From Gordionus sp. m RMFG-2023 (Eukaryota > Nematomorpha > Gordioida > Chordodea > Parachordodidae), in the NCBI RefSeq assembly GCF_954871325.1, contig NC_088777.1:47221366-47285365 (forward strand): DNA of 64,000 nt. Reading direction: 5' to 3'. The notes beneath the pieces were generated by a model. That model ran no database searches and had not been told where the DNA came from. It worked only from the letters and a program-made list of their open reading frames with translations. Of the stretch, positions 49,984 through 62,750 are shown in pieces (positions within the stretch are counted from its first letter, which is position 1; each line of letters begins with the position of its first letter). The translations under genes and the position numbers were made by a program.

Positions 49984-50932
49984 CAGAGTTGTTAAGGAGC
50001 GGCGCTCCAGAAGAGCCGCTACACTTTTCCAAAACACCTGGAGCGCTAGCTAGCTACTTTTAAGGCTGGAGTGGAGGAAGGCTGCTCCACCTCTCTTTTA
50101 AATTTAAGATACAAATTAAATTATTTTTAAATATTTATAAATCTATTAAATTTGTTAATTAATATTCAATAAAAATTTAATTTAATTTAATTTAAATTTG
50201 TGCCATATTAAATGTTTAGCCGAGTTTTATATTGGGTTTTCATCTAATCAGTTAAAGTATTAAAAATCAAGTTTTTCTTTCTTTTTAAATTTCTCGGGAA
50301 AATCTTGTAAGCCATATTAACATTCATTTCATAATGATAAAAAATAGTTTTTGATATTACGGATCCAGACATCATAGAAGAAGAAGTATGAATAAAAAAT
50401 AAATTATCAATTTAAATACTTTATTGCAGATAAATTAAATTGGAAATGGGTAAAAAATGCACAAAATATGGAACTAAAATACAAATTGATTAATTCTTTA
50501 AGAGAATAAATTACTGATTCAAAAAATGCTACTAGTTCACGGGAACCCTGCTATGATATGGAAGTTATTTTTGAATTCCATAAAATTGATCATCAGGAAG
50601 ATAATATATTGGGTAAATATTTTTAAATCCGGAATTAAAATATTATTTTAAAACCCCGCTTCCCTCTAGTGCTCCTGTTGAGCGCCTGTTTAGTATTGCT
50701 AAACAGGTTTTAGGGGAGAGGCGTAGATGTTTGTTAGATACAAATTTAGAAAATTTAAAGCTAATACAAGATTATAAATATTTTGATATAAAAAAATGAA
50801 AATCAGCGGCTATGGAATTGCACTCCATTACTTGGAGCGGGAGCTAGCTCCTTTTAAAAATTTAGTAGTGGGTTTGAAAAAGTAAGAGCCGAAGCGGGGA
50901 CCTACTTTTAAAAAGGAGCGTTAACAACTCTG
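49984..50932 (+). mobile_element. family C hAT transposon, internally deleted, keeps transposase C-terminus
   Basis: Ends CAGAGTTGTTAAGGAGCGGC and AAAAGGAGCGTTAACAACTCTG, flanks ATTTTATT and ATTTTATA (7 of 8). Subterminal GGAGCNGC/AGCTAGCT motifs repeat on both sides. The frame at 50641-50799 reads LPSSAPVERLFSIAKQVL and RRRCLLDTNLENL, the hAT dimerisation domain, ending at a TGA. The upstream transposase is mostly deleted or broken. It shares ends with the small family C elements and so is the likely kind of element that mobilised them. Confidence 0.92.
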
Positions 50933-52077
50933 ATTTTATAAGAAATTTAAGTTAAATATTTTTTTTGCAACTTAAATATACGATTCGAAATGCTATATGA
51001 AGTTAGAAATTTATACCATTATAGTTATGTATTCCACGAATAAGATACATACACAAAAATAGCAACAATTCATACCATGCTCGATCTTCCATATTCTATA
51101 TGTATGCAAATGATCTGCAATACCAATTTCGTGAATGTTAAATTCCCATATAGTATATTTATATCCTTAAAATTATTACCTATGTAATTTAATGGATAAT
51201 GTAAATTTTAGATCAATGTGATATGAGTTCATTCGTTAAAATAATATTTCTATTATATATTTTGGTTTATGATAGATACCATTAGTAATTTTTAAAGCTA
51301 ACCAAACATGACCAAATTCAAAAATAATTTTGCTTTAAAATTTTTTGATTTTTTTTGTTATAAAATAAAATACACATTTCTTCTCATTTTTTTTTTGCAT
51401 CAAAGAAGACTCCATTTCAAATTTTCGCTATTTTTTTTATACATATATAGTTATTTTAGATTATGTCAAAAACCATTAGATTTTGTAGTTTTCTAACCAT
51501 ATATAACTTCTAATGATAACCATAGGTAAAAATATTACAAATTACGAATATTAATGGAAAGAGTTACCTCTTTTTCATTTAGAAAAAAAAAATAAATAAA
51601 TATTTGAATACCTTGTCACTGAACAAAATAAAAAAACTTTAACAATTTTTCTAATCAAGGTAAATAAAAATATAAAATAGTCATAATTTTTTTTTAATCT
51701 GGGAAATAAAAGAAATTTCAAAAAAAAAAATATAAAATAAATTCAGTTTTTTTTTCTATCATAAAATTTTTTATTTTTGATGGTTTATGTTTTATATTTT
51801 GGTTGAAGAAAAACATATGTCCAAAATAAATTGAAATTTGAAATATAGAAAGAAATTTTTTATTTTACAATTAATTTTATGTATGTTTTTTAGATTTTTT
51901 TATTTTTTAAAAAAATAAAATAATTAGAATTTGTAGAAATTTTTTTTTTACATTTATTTTCTTATTTCGGCTATAAAGTCCAAAAAATTTTTTAAACGAA
52001 AAATTTGAATTGTTTTAAAACAAATTTTAATATTCAAAATTTTAAGAATTATATTTTGGATATGTTTTTATATTTAT
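50933..52077. other. AT-rich stretch, nothing identified
   Basis: The open frame at 51308-51496 is Phe/Lys/Leu-rich and looks like chance. No transposon ends. Confidence 0.5.
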
Positions 52078-52293
52078 CAGAGACCTGTAGAAGGTACCAT
52101 TGACCCAGATTTTTTTCAAAAATTTTTTAGGCCCGGCCCGGGTTTTATATTTTCGGACCCGGTTCGAATTTTTTAAAATATATTATATTTATTTTTATAG
52201 CTAATATTGGCGATAATATTTAATTTAAAAATATAAGGCCCGGTCCGTGTACCAGGGCCGAGCTGGGCATAGGGTCGGGTCTGTAGGTCTCTG
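52078..52293. mobile_element. family B hAT-like MITE with perfect target duplication
   Basis: CAGAGACCTGTAG left end and CTGTAGGTCTCTG right end, flanked by ATATTTAT on both sides (52070-52077 and 52294-52301). The body has GGCCCGGCCCGGG and GGCCCGGTCCGTG arms around an AT-rich centre. 216 bp, non-coding. Confidence 0.93.
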
Positions 52294-53077
52294 ATATTTA
52301 TATTAGAAAAGGCCTATGTATTTTTTTTTTCTTGTAAACTTTAAAAACATGTGAATTGTTATTTTTTTGATATTTTGGAGTTAGTCTTCCCTCCTCCATA
52401 CATAAACCGCGGGCCTACAACTATTGAATCTTAAGTATTGAAGAAGGGATAAATTCGGATCTATTTATAATAATCATATAAATTATATGAAATAGGATAT
52501 GGATTAATTCAGTGCGATACAAATCACGCGTTTGCGTTTTACAGTCCTTTTTTTTAATTTAGAACTGTTTAAATCGAGGTATGTCTTTCTAATTTTGTAA
52601 GAAAACAAGAGTGGATCATCCCAACCCCATAAATATATAAATATATTTAAAGAATAATTAGAATCTTCTTCATCTTCTATATTATCTTAATAGACTATTT
52701 AAAAAATCTTATTCGTCTACACTTCCTTCTCCCCTCTTCCTATCTTCAATTTATGGTTCTTCAAATATTATTTTGCTTGAAAATTTTGGCAAAAATAATC
52801 TTCAGCAAATCTTATGAAGATTTTTTGCGGGCTCTATTTTAAAATTTTAAAGATTTTATTTATCATTACAGAAAAATATTATAAAATTTGAAAAATATTA
52901 CGATTAAAATATACATACCACGAAATATTATTATTTCTTATATTATTTTTAGAAAGTATGTTAGCCAATCTTACGTTAAAAAAAATAGCTTTAGCAGGTT
53001 ATGGTGAAATTTTATTTTAGAGAGCAATGGTAGATCACTTTAAACATATCCTTAAACAAAATTAATATACTAATAAT

Positions 53078-53270
53078 TAGTGTTGTTATTTGAGCCGATT
53101 TTAAAAACGGCTAACCCAGAAAAAATATTGTTTAAGTGTCGATAATAAATGTCCAATGTTTGTGCCTATCTAAAAGCTAAGTCCTCAGGCTTGCATAATA
53201 TTTTTCTGGGAGTAATATTGAGTTAGCCGTTTTTAAAAATCGGCTCAGATCGAGCCGGTAAACAAAACTA
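53078..53270. mobile_element. family A hAT-like MITE
   Basis: TAGTGTTGTTATTTGAGCCG to GAGCCGGTAAACAAAACTA. Flanks CTAATAAT and CTATTAAT match at 7 of 8. Arms TTTTAAAAACGGCTAACCCA and GAGTTAGCCGTTTTTAAAA pair. Confidence 0.88.
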
Positions 53271-53389
53271 CTATTAATTTAAAAATTGGATTTGAATGAA
53301 GTTATAGATGAAGGCTAAATTGTTTCAATAAACATTTTTAATAACTAAGAAGTGGTTACCAATATTTACTGCAGAATGTTTATTTTTTG

Positions 53390-53960
53390 GAATAGTTTAC
53401 GAAAAGGGTGGAGAAGAACGAAAACTGCTTAAATGGTATTCCGACTTTGTAGAGTGATAGCAAAAAGGATTTATGTGAAGGAAATTAAAATTTCTTAATA
53501 AAATTGGATTATTATTTACGGAATCCAATTAGATAAAAGTTATTAAACTAAATCTTAAGAGTAAATTATACTCGTCACTGATTAGAGTGGTTTTATTATA
53601 TGGAGTTGAATGCTGGGTAAATCTAATTTAGCTGGGAGGAATGAAGTCTTTAGGTAAACTTCGATGATCACTCTAATTCAGGCCAGGATGAAAGAGAGTA
53701 GGTTACACTGATTTGATCCGGTATAACGGGTAAAGGTTGGATCATTAGAAAAGAAACAGGAAACTAGAAATTGTAGGCAAACGTAGAGGATGTTGCCCTA
53801 ATATTTAAAAAAAATGGAAGAATATGATTTGTGAAGACATACGGAACTTAAACCTAACGGAGGATACGATAAATGGCAAAAACGCGTAGAGGACTAGAAT
53901 TAAGGGCGCTGAGGAGATCTAATCATTCATACGAGTAATACAAAATGGGATTAGTTAATA
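53390..53960 (+). mobile_element. non-LTR retrotransposon (LINE) remnant, end of the reverse-transcriptase ORF
   Basis: Broken frames contain KLNLKSKLYSSLIRVV followed by LLYGVECWV (about 53540-53620), the LINE signature after the RT core (K..LY.SL.RPVLLYG.E.W). Further on are GYTDLIRYN and NMICEDIRNLNLTEDTI (about 53690-53880), the W..I..DL..L...E..A.DR..WR tail. It is on the plus strand and 5'-truncated, with several frame interruptions. The clade (RTE, CR1 or Jockey-like) cannot be settled. Confidence 0.78.
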
Positions 53961-56779
53961 CTGTAAAAATAATCAAATGTGAAAATTTTACGTATTGGTA
54001 ATTTAACTCTAAAAAGGGATTTGTTGGCCGGATTTCTTAGAAAATTTATTCACTTTCCTAAAGCAAAAATCAAATCTCTATTAAATATGAACAGTTGACT
54101 TAACTAGCATTTTTTGTTTCGGTATACAGATGAGGAGGGGGTGGAGTGTTAACTTTTATATGAAAATACAGTCATATATTTTTCTCTCTTTCTCTTGCGC
54201 TAATAGTTCCAGTATCGTTACCTTAAAAATGGGATTCATTAATTCGAATATGAAGTAGATTATGCTAAGTAAAAAAAAAAATTATTATATAAATAATTTG
54301 TAATTACATCATATATTTGTTTAAATTGTAATTCAAATTAAAACTTAAAAACATTAATTTAAAAATTTTATGTGGGGAGGGTGGCACATGAATTTTGTTA
54401 GTCTGGCTCCCAAATACACCCCCTCCATTCATTTTAGTTACGATCTTGAATATGACCAATATTGAAGGAAAAAATACAAAAAAATATACACGTGAATAGT
54501 TACCAAATATGAATATAAAATCAAGTTAATCTAATCTATCATCTGAAAAGGATATCGATACGATATATATATATATTTAAAATTCATAATCTAATACAAA
54601 TACATCAATTAATTTTGGCCTGAATATATAGTCTCATTTAAAATTAATAAATTAATGAAACTTTACAAAAATAATGATCATATTCCATAAAATTATTATC
54701 CATATTATATTTATGTTATTATAAATATGTATTAGATTTATTAAAATATAAAAAAAATGTGTTTGGTAATTTTTTTTGTATATTAAATTTTAATGTTATA
54801 TATCATTTTGTATATATTATTATATACATATTATATATATTATATTTTATTTATAATAATTTAATAAAATTTATTTTTTGTTTAGTTATAAATTAATAAT
54901 TTTCATTCTATTATGAGATATAGTGGTGGTTATTATACTAAACTGATTCTAAAATGAACTTATATGTACAAGTCATAAGTTTTTTTTTATAATTGTTTTT
55001 TAGATTATTATTCAAACCAAAAATTTTATATATATTGAAAAATTATGGTAAAAAAAGAAAAAATTAATAAAACTATTAGGTAAATTATGAAATAAAAATT
55101 ATATATAATTTATAAATATTTAAAGAGGAAAATTTGCTTCATACTAAATAATACTTCAATATAATATTTATATTTTTTACTAATATAAAATGAGAAAATT
55201 ATTTATAAGATTCATGTTAAAATTTTCATGCTAGGTAACAAACAAAAATTAATAATTACATTTTAATATCATAAAATGTTAATTCATTAATTTATATCAA
55301 AACCGAACACTAATTAATTGTTGCATTTTTTTTTTGTTTATGATTTTTCTAAATATTAATAAAGTGAAAAACAAAAAAAGAATTATGTTTTTGATTTTAA
55401 AACTTTTGCAGTCTGGGCAACAGCTTTATTTTGAGCAAATTTTTTTTTAGGGCCTAGACAAAATTTGATTGGAATAAATAATGGTACTTTCGATAAATGT
55501 AAGCTTCCCTAGAGAGGTCAGTATAGTTTGGTAGTGACTTGCCTAATTCAGCTAAATCTACAGCGCCGTACCGAAGAAAATCCGCGAAGCATGGAGAGGT
55601 GAGTTGATTTAATTCTGTTTTCTTCAGAGATAGACTATATTTTTAAAGAAGACTGCATATGGCTAAAGAGCATACTCAACTAAAGAGTTCAGATATACAT
55701 TTTACAATAGAAGCTGGGTTGAATCCATTTTGATTCACACTCAACTTCTGATCAGAATTTTAAAATTATTTTGATAATTGAAGGAATGGTTAAAGGAAGG
55801 GTTGAACTCTTTTTAAAGCTTTTCAATTTTTAAATTGCCGAAATAATATTAGATAAGGGATATTTAATGGTGATTTTGAGGTTTTTGAGTCATCCAGCCC
55901 CTCCTAATTCCGACGAGAAATTCCATCGTATCTCTCCCCTCGTGTTATAGATACCTGGACTAGATGGTTGCTACATGGGGACCGTTTAGCAATTTTCTAT
56001 ATGTGGATTGTGGTGGAATGGAATTAAATAAGCATAGCAAACTTTCAGAAGCGTTGCTTACTATTCGATAAGTGCTAAAACGCCCTCCCCCCTCTTTTTA
56101 TACGATAGTTCTCAAACAAAATATAATTCTAATTATATTATAACTTGAAAATTAACCTTGCCTTAAAAATGAAAGATTTGTAGCATTTATATATGATTGT
56201 GAATATACTATTTGTTTCTATTTCAAGAAATTATTAATCATATTTCTCATTTTAACGTTTATATTGGTTGGAAAATATAAACTAAAAGTAGTAAGTATAT
56301 ATTGTTGTATCAGTTAAAATTTATAATATAAAATAATTCCCTAGTTATATAAAATTTTTGCAAAAATAGGTTCTGAAATCTTAGAATTTTTAATTAACAG
56401 GTTAGAATAGCTCTTAGTCTTTTCAAAAGTTATTATATTATGTAGAAATAGAGATGTTCCTTTTTTTTACCCGATGGACATTCGTTGTAAATAATTGTTA
56501 AATTATTAAATAAATATCAATGTTCTACTGATTAAACATAATAGGTTCACAATGATTATAGACTCCGAATAAATTATCCCTAAGTTAGTAACGTTAAAAG
56601 TTTTATTAATCAATAATTCCTGACTTTAATATCCAATAAGTATATATGCGAAGAATATATATTTATTCAATTATATGTATAATAATAGTTTTAACCAGTA
56701 AGAAGGAAATATCAATTGTTTAAAGAATTTAGATGAGTAAAATATTTGGGGAGCTTATGGAAACAAAAAAAATATTTAC
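53961..56779. other. AT-rich stretch, possible unidentified decayed element
   Basis: Mostly AT-rich. A patch at 55390-56090 has more normal composition and short coding-like runs (for example YSAVPKKIREAWRGEL near 55560), but no family was recognised. Confidence 0.35.
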
Positions 56780-56994
56780 TCGTTTTGTTAAAAAGCCCAA
56801 TTTGGAACGATTTTTTAAAATAGTCCACAATTAAGCCAAAAATAATATTATGTAAGCTCCGAAATTTGGCAAATGGAAGTCCAAAAAATTTGGCCATCTA
56901 TGAGCAAGTTCTCTAGATTTACTAAATAATCTTTTGGTCATAATCTGAATCGGGCCGTAAAAATCGACCCGAATAAGACTTCTTAAGAACAGTA
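56780..56994. mobile_element. family A MITE with target duplication
   Basis: Diverged left end TCGTTTTGTTAAAAAGCCCA and right end TTCTTAAGAACAGTA. Flanks ATATTTAC (56772-56779) and TTATTTAC (56995-57002) match at 7 of 8. The body keeps GAAATTTGGCAAATGGAAGTCC. The minus-strand open frame 56712-56897 is its shadow. Confidence 0.75.
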
Positions 56995-57002
56995 TTATTT
57001 AC

Positions 57003-58429
57003 GAAATCTTCCACGTGCTATAAGTAGCGGTAGCTAATCAACTTTTAAAAACAATAGGAATATCGGTAGCGCACTCTTTTTTAGAAAAGTAACTAAGTAT
57101 AACTACTTTAAAATTTTATATAAAAAATTATTTACTATTAAAATTTATTAATAATTTAACATCTTTTCATAAACTTTTTAGAAGTATATTATAAAATATT
57201 TTAAATATTAAAGTGGACTCTTAAAGGTAACCTTTTAAATTCGGCTTTGACAGCTTAGATATCTTTAGCTCTACCTAAAGCTGTTTTACCTAAGTTTTAA
57301 CACATCGATCAATTTTTTTTTTAACCTAAATTAAAAAAATTTTTTATAATACTCTCATCAAACCCCCCTTTGGAATTTATTCAACTATTACAAAATGCTA
57401 ACTGTACTAGTGGTTTTGAATGGTTGGAAGCATTAACAAGTCGTAGTCAAGGTAACCTCTTATATGGTGAACAATTAAGAGTTGTCATATGCCATGAATT
57501 AGATGTAACATAGTTCAACCACATGTATAAAATGTAAAATATTAGTTGATTCGAAAGGGAGACATGGTCTTAATTGTATATATAGTCAAGGTAGACATTC
57601 AAAACACGCAGCGATTAATTCATAGCCGTTCCCACGAGGACTCGAATACCAAACATTCTGGAATCTGTTTTTTTCATTAGATGTGGCCTAAGGCCAGATG
57701 GTTTATCTTCTATCCCCTGGTGTCTAGGTAAATCCTTAATTTGTGATTTCACATGAGTCTCTTCTTTTCCGAAAAATGTAAATTCTGACCCGCAATTAAT
57801 ATTCGAAATTAAAAAATTACACTTTTTTACCAATCATTTTCTCTTCCCTTAGACCATATTTCAAACGGAACTTTAAAATTTTTAAAAAAATATATAGGCG
57901 GCAAAATAAGAGCCCTTGCATGAGAATCCAAAGAATATTATTTTTTAAAACAAAATATACAAATTACCATTTTAAAATATAATTACTCATGTTTTCTAGG
58001 AACTTGTAATCCCACCTCCGTTTTTATAGTATGAGTATTTATAATATTAAATTATAGTTTGATTGGAATATGTTTATGTCTATTATAATCAAATAAAAAA
58101 AAATTACCATTAAAAAATAAATTTACTAATTAATTAGAAATATTATAATATTTAAATTCAATTTTGAAGTTTATATCCCAAAATCTGCTTTTATAAATTA
58201 TGAGTCTAATATATCTAGTAATTTAAAATATAATGCAGCCAAATGGGACAGATACAGATAATAACCACGTAATTTCACTTGAAAATGATATTCTGAAATT
58301 ACATTTTCTCATCAAATTTAGATTCATAAAATAGCGAAAGACAATATTGTTCAATATATATCAAATAGCCTAGATCTAAAATAAACATTTAAATATATTA
58401 TTCATAATTTTAATATAATTAATGTCTAT
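57003..58429. other. stretch between MITE and hAT remnant, unassigned
   Basis: May be the 5' part of the decayed hAT that follows: GTGCTATAAGTAGCGGTAGC near 57016 resembles the complement of GTAGCACGCTAT-type motifs at 59240-59275. The minus-strand open frame 57615-57833 has ordinary composition but no domain I recognise. Confidence 0.3.
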
Positions 58430-59290
58430 CTTTTTAAATTTAGAATGTCCACATCTAAAAAATTTTAGAAATTGGAAAATTTCTCGATAATTTTGGTGTA
58501 ATAGAAGCGGCTACTACATCAAATAGACCAAATTTAATTCGAACTAAATTAATCCTACCACTAACACATCAGAACCAGGTGTTTCAAAATGAGCCCATAG
58601 AGTGATAATCAATTTTATAATTTGTTTGGTCGATAATCCGTTATTTATCAATCTGATTACATGGCACCGAGAATTGGGAAAAAATGGGATTTGGGAAAAA
58701 TGAGAAATCCTGCTGGCAGAAGTGATGACAAGAATTTATGGAAAATTTTAGAGAGATGAAAGAGTCTTTATTATTAAAACTATCCAGATGTTTCTGACAT
58801 CTGCATAACAACAGATAGTTTGGGACTCAGGAAGGTAAAATAAAATATTTATGTTCTGATTATATATTAACTTAGCTTGATCCATAGAGAAAGATAAATG
58901 GGCTATTGATAACGTTTAACTAATCTAATAGCCAATGAAGATATAAATTTAAAAATACTCAAATGATTTTTGATAATTTTTTTTTTAAAGTTTAGAAAAA
59001 TTAAATACCGCATTGCCCTCAAGTGCTACAATTGAACGATTATTTAGTAAAGTAAGATTTTTTACTTCCTAATCCGCGCTTTAGACTTGGAAATGATAAT
59101 ATTGAGATTCTTTTTATTATTAAAACGCTTTAAAATAAATATCGCATATTTTTAATTTTATGGACATAGTTTGGATATATAAAAAATAAAATATTTTTAT
59201 AAAGTGGCCTAAAAAATTGTATAAGCTATTTTTTTTAGCACGCTACATTAAAAATATCTAGTCATAGCGTGCTACTATTTTTACAACTAT
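58430..59290 (+). mobile_element. hAT transposase remnant
   Basis: Plus-strand pieces in hAT order: INFIICLVDNPLFINLI near 58610 (the hAT pre-core segment), SDICITTDSLGLRK near 58795 (the TTDxW catalytic-region motif), and LNTALPSSATIERLFSK near 58992-59058 (dimerisation domain). The frame is interrupted repeatedly. Motifs TAGCACGCTAC and GTAGCACGCTATG flank 59238-59273 as an inverted pair. Its dimerisation block resembles that of the family C element at 50641. Confidence 0.75.
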
Positions 59291-59335
59291 TTTTTATCTA
59301 GTTTTAAACTAAGATCAATATGATCGGGCCTTATA

Positions 59336-59395
59336 CCCTGCATTCCCAGTTAGTGCAAATTCGCTACGAAGAATACCGCTAACTGTAAATGCAGG
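59336..59395. repeat. 60-bp palindromic element, CCTGCATTNNCAGTTAG ends
   Basis: CCTGCATTCCCAGTTAGTG at the left and CGCTAACTGTAAATGCAGG at the right are inverted copies. The right-arm motif recurs at 2830-2848 and 34228-34245, so this is a dispersed terminal repeat. No target duplication was determined. Confidence 0.75.
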
Positions 59396-60095
59396 ATGAG
59401 GTAGTGTGCCCAAAAATCCAGACTAACGGAGCAGAGTTTTATTTATAAAAAAACTATAAAAATCTATAAATTAATAACTTAACCCATTTTAATTAATTTT
59501 TTCATAATCTATTCTGTTGATCATGTTCGCTATTTATTAGTGTAAATAATTCCAAAGCACATATCCTTCTTTTAATTCACCCTCTAATTTTTATTTTGGC
59601 TGAAGATGATTAGGAACCAAGCTGATCCCTATTTTATTTATTTCTTCTTCTCCTTCCAATTTTCTATATAAGGCTATTTCCTTTAAAAAATATCGAAAGA
59701 TTCAGAAACTTAAATCGTGTTTTAAATTTTATGCAGTTTATAAAAATTTCTTAGGATTATGTTTTGGACATGTTTTCTATTTTTATATTTAAAATAGCTT
59801 ATTTATTATTTTTCATTTATAAAGTTTGGAATATTTGTAAATTAATTTTTCAATATTTTGGGCACACTCTAAGTTAAATAAATATAATATTATGTTGACT
59901 ATCAAATATTCTTATAAATTATCTTTTTCTTATTTCCATTTTTTTTCTCCCTCATTTTAAAATAATAAAAAAAATGCCAATGGCTAAATGAGACAATTTT
60001 ATTGCCTTAGTTAATACTTGCAATATCCTTTTTTTAAAAGAATCTAAAATTTGTAGGTAGATGTCTACAATTTCTAGCGAATTATAAAAAAATTG

Positions 60096-60388
60096 TCAGA
60101 GCCCCACCCGATCGGCTCCTCGGATCGGGCTGCGGAAAATCCGTCACATTGGAATAAATTTTCCTGCCAATACTTATAATAGCAGCAAAAGAGCAGAAAC
60201 ATCAGTGGAATACTATACTATTTCTTTCAGACAATTTGGTCATAAAAACTTTGGCTCATTTTATAATGGGTGGTTCGTCCCGGCCCGCAAAATAATTTTG
60301 TACAATTTGCCCGACCCCTCCCGTAATAATTTTTTTTTTTTTATAAAGGAAAAAGATACCTAAATTTGCCTTACTGGCAAGTGGCAAG
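60096..60388. repeat. GC-rich patches flanking a family A insertion
   Basis: Contains CCACCCGATCGGCTCC, GGATCGGGCTGCGG and GTCCCGGCCCGC, with similar CTCGGCCCGG and GGGCCCAGCCCG tracts after the MITE (60620-60670). This is probably an older GC-rich element split by the MITE at 60389. Confidence 0.4.
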
Positions 60389-60595
60389 TAGTGTTGTTAA
60401 ATCACCTAACTTTGAACAATTCCAAAATGACACTGTCAAGTTTTTTATCCAAAAGAATTCGTTTCAATATTTAAGTTTAGGTTCAAAAGAGATTAAGTTC
60501 CTTTCAGTCTTTAGAGGTTTTGGTCTATTTTTTAGGCTAAAAGCTTGGCTTAGCTTTATTTGAATTGGCTAAAGTTATGCAACATAACAACACTA
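60389..60595. mobile_element. family A MITE with target duplication
   Basis: TAGTGTTGTTAAATCACC to GCAACATAACAACACTA. Flanks GTGGCAAG and CTGGCAAG match at 7 of 8. The interior is the most diverged of the copies with recognisable ends. The open frame 60366-60563 runs through it and is not a gene. Confidence 0.82.
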
Positions 60596-60955
60596 CTGGC
60601 AAGCTTTTTTAAAAAAATTTGCTCGGCCCGGTTCTTCATATATTTTGCACAAATTGATGGGCCCAGCCCGAAAACATTATTTTTGACTTCTGGCTAAATT
60701 GTGTCGAATTCTATTGTATACCATCTAAAACCTAGTGATGAGAACATTATATTTTTGGAGGAAAATAAAAAGGGATATAAAATATAATTATATGATATTA
60801 TACTACTATTTTTTTTTTAAAAAAATAAAACATTTTAAATACTTAGGAAATAGATAGGTAGAAAAAATAACCAAATTTAAGAGAATCTAAAAAAAAAAAG
60901 AGGAGATAATGGAAAAACAATAATATATATTACATAATCAAAACTATAACTATAT

Positions 60956-60993
<38 letters not shown>

Positions 60994-62750
60994 ATTTTAT
61001 TAAAAAAATACACTGATATCTGATAATACTTTTTTGATATTCTCTTCAATTATAATTAATAATTTATTAAGTCCCTTTATTTATTTTTAAAAGCTTTTAT
61101 TTTTTAACATTTTATAGAAAAAAATCCTATCTCCTACTTAACTGATATTAAATTACATTTTCTCCAAAAATATAAAACAAAAAAAAATCTCAATTTATAA
61201 GTGTAATAATATAATTTACCTTTTATATTTTTTTTTGTTTAAAACAATTTGCGTTTTTTTGTTTTTGTAAAAAAAAAAAATTTTTAATTTAAAAAAATAA
61301 ATTAAAACTTCGATCACTTAATGGGTTTTTTTTATTTTTTCAAATAGAGAAAAAAAATTATTATTTTTCACCTTTAGATTTTTTTCAGAAAATGATAATA
61401 ATTATGCAATTAATATTATGTTTATAAATTATAATTATTTGTTAATGTAAATTGGTGTAAATTTATAAAAGGTTAAGGTAATTAAATAAATTTAATATAA
61501 ATTAGCCCTAAGAAGGTTTGGAATAAAAAAAGAGGTAATATGTAATGTATTAAAATGATGTGGTGAAGAGGAAAAAGAAATAGCTCTCTTATATTATAAT
61601 GAATCAATAAATGATGGAAGTTACATGAGTAAATCATGAAATCATCGGTGTTGCTTCAAAGAGGAATCTTTTGATATTTTTTTTAAGATTTAGCTTTAGA
61701 TTCAGCAGGGATAGGAATCTTATAACTATGTTTCTCAATTTCAATTTTTGCACTATAACTTTTGATTTCGAAGTTATTCGCAAAAAAAATAACAAGATAT
61801 ATTATTCTCAATGTATTTTTTTTAAAATACGACATAATTTTTGTTAGCATTTTCCCTCAGATCTGCCTTTAATATTTATTCATAGGGGTGTCAGGTCAAT
61901 TTTATCATCATCTCGATAATTTTCTTTAGCAAGCTCAAATTTATGAATTTTTTTAATATTGTATTGATATTATAAATAATGATAATATAGTTTACATTCT
62001 TAGCATAAATTTGTTTGGAAATAATACATGCCATATAACATCTACTTTTCTCTTTATCTTATTCTACCGTAGTTTATTTAAAAATGGTCAGAAATTTCCT
62101 CTAATCAGGTTAACTCTTTAAATATTACCTTATGCCATTCTCTATTTTTTTTAATCAGTCTATTCCTTATTTGCTTTCCATAATACCACCATACAACGCT
62201 TCCATATTTTTGTCAAAATATTGAGCATCTATCCACGGGGGTACACCATTTTATAAGTCTTTCACTTAATCTCACTATCATGTCTTCAATCTCTTATAAT
62301 TTTACAGTCCGCTTTATGTTTGATCTCATAATCCATTAGTTTTCGGTCAGAATTGCCATCTTCGTGATAGAAAATAGTTTAGAGATAACAAGCCAAGTTT
62401 TACACCCCTCCCAATCAAAATATTTTTTTTTCCTACGCCCCTAATCCCCCAGGAAACATATGGCCATGAATTCTGATATTCAGCCTCCCCCTCTTTCATA
62501 TAGACACAGGTCACCCAAGCTTTAAACTAGCTCTTCTTTATAATTTAATATCAATCCAAACAAAAATGCCGGCATTATTACCATCCTAACTTGCTCCTCA
62601 TTTTTTAAATTTTTTTTATACCTGTAAATTTCTTTAGATCATAAAATAAGTATTGAGGATGTGTCATGGTCAACATATTACTAAACCGCCAGCTGTTTAA
62701 CCGGCTATGTAGCTTCAAATAGGCAGTCTAAGAGAAAAAGGGTTGTATAT
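60596..62750. other. AT-rich stretch, nothing identified
   Basis: A long (TA)n microsatellite at about 60957-60991. The patch at 62060-62560 has more normal composition with short minus-strand coding-like runs (HEDGNSDRKLMDYEIKHK) that may belong to an old retroelement or other repeat, not identified. Confidence 0.4.

Noticed and set aside
56712-56897. 61-residue minus-strand open frame
   Set aside because: Overlaps a family A MITE; shadow.
60366-60563. 65-residue plus-strand open frame
   Set aside because: Lies almost wholly inside a family A MITE.
60957-60991. (TA)n tract as a replication origin or special signal
   Set aside because: Ordinary microsatellite; similar AT tracts occur throughout the window.
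62060-62400. Possible retroelement remnant on the minus strand
   Set aside because: Only short coding-like runs without any family motif.
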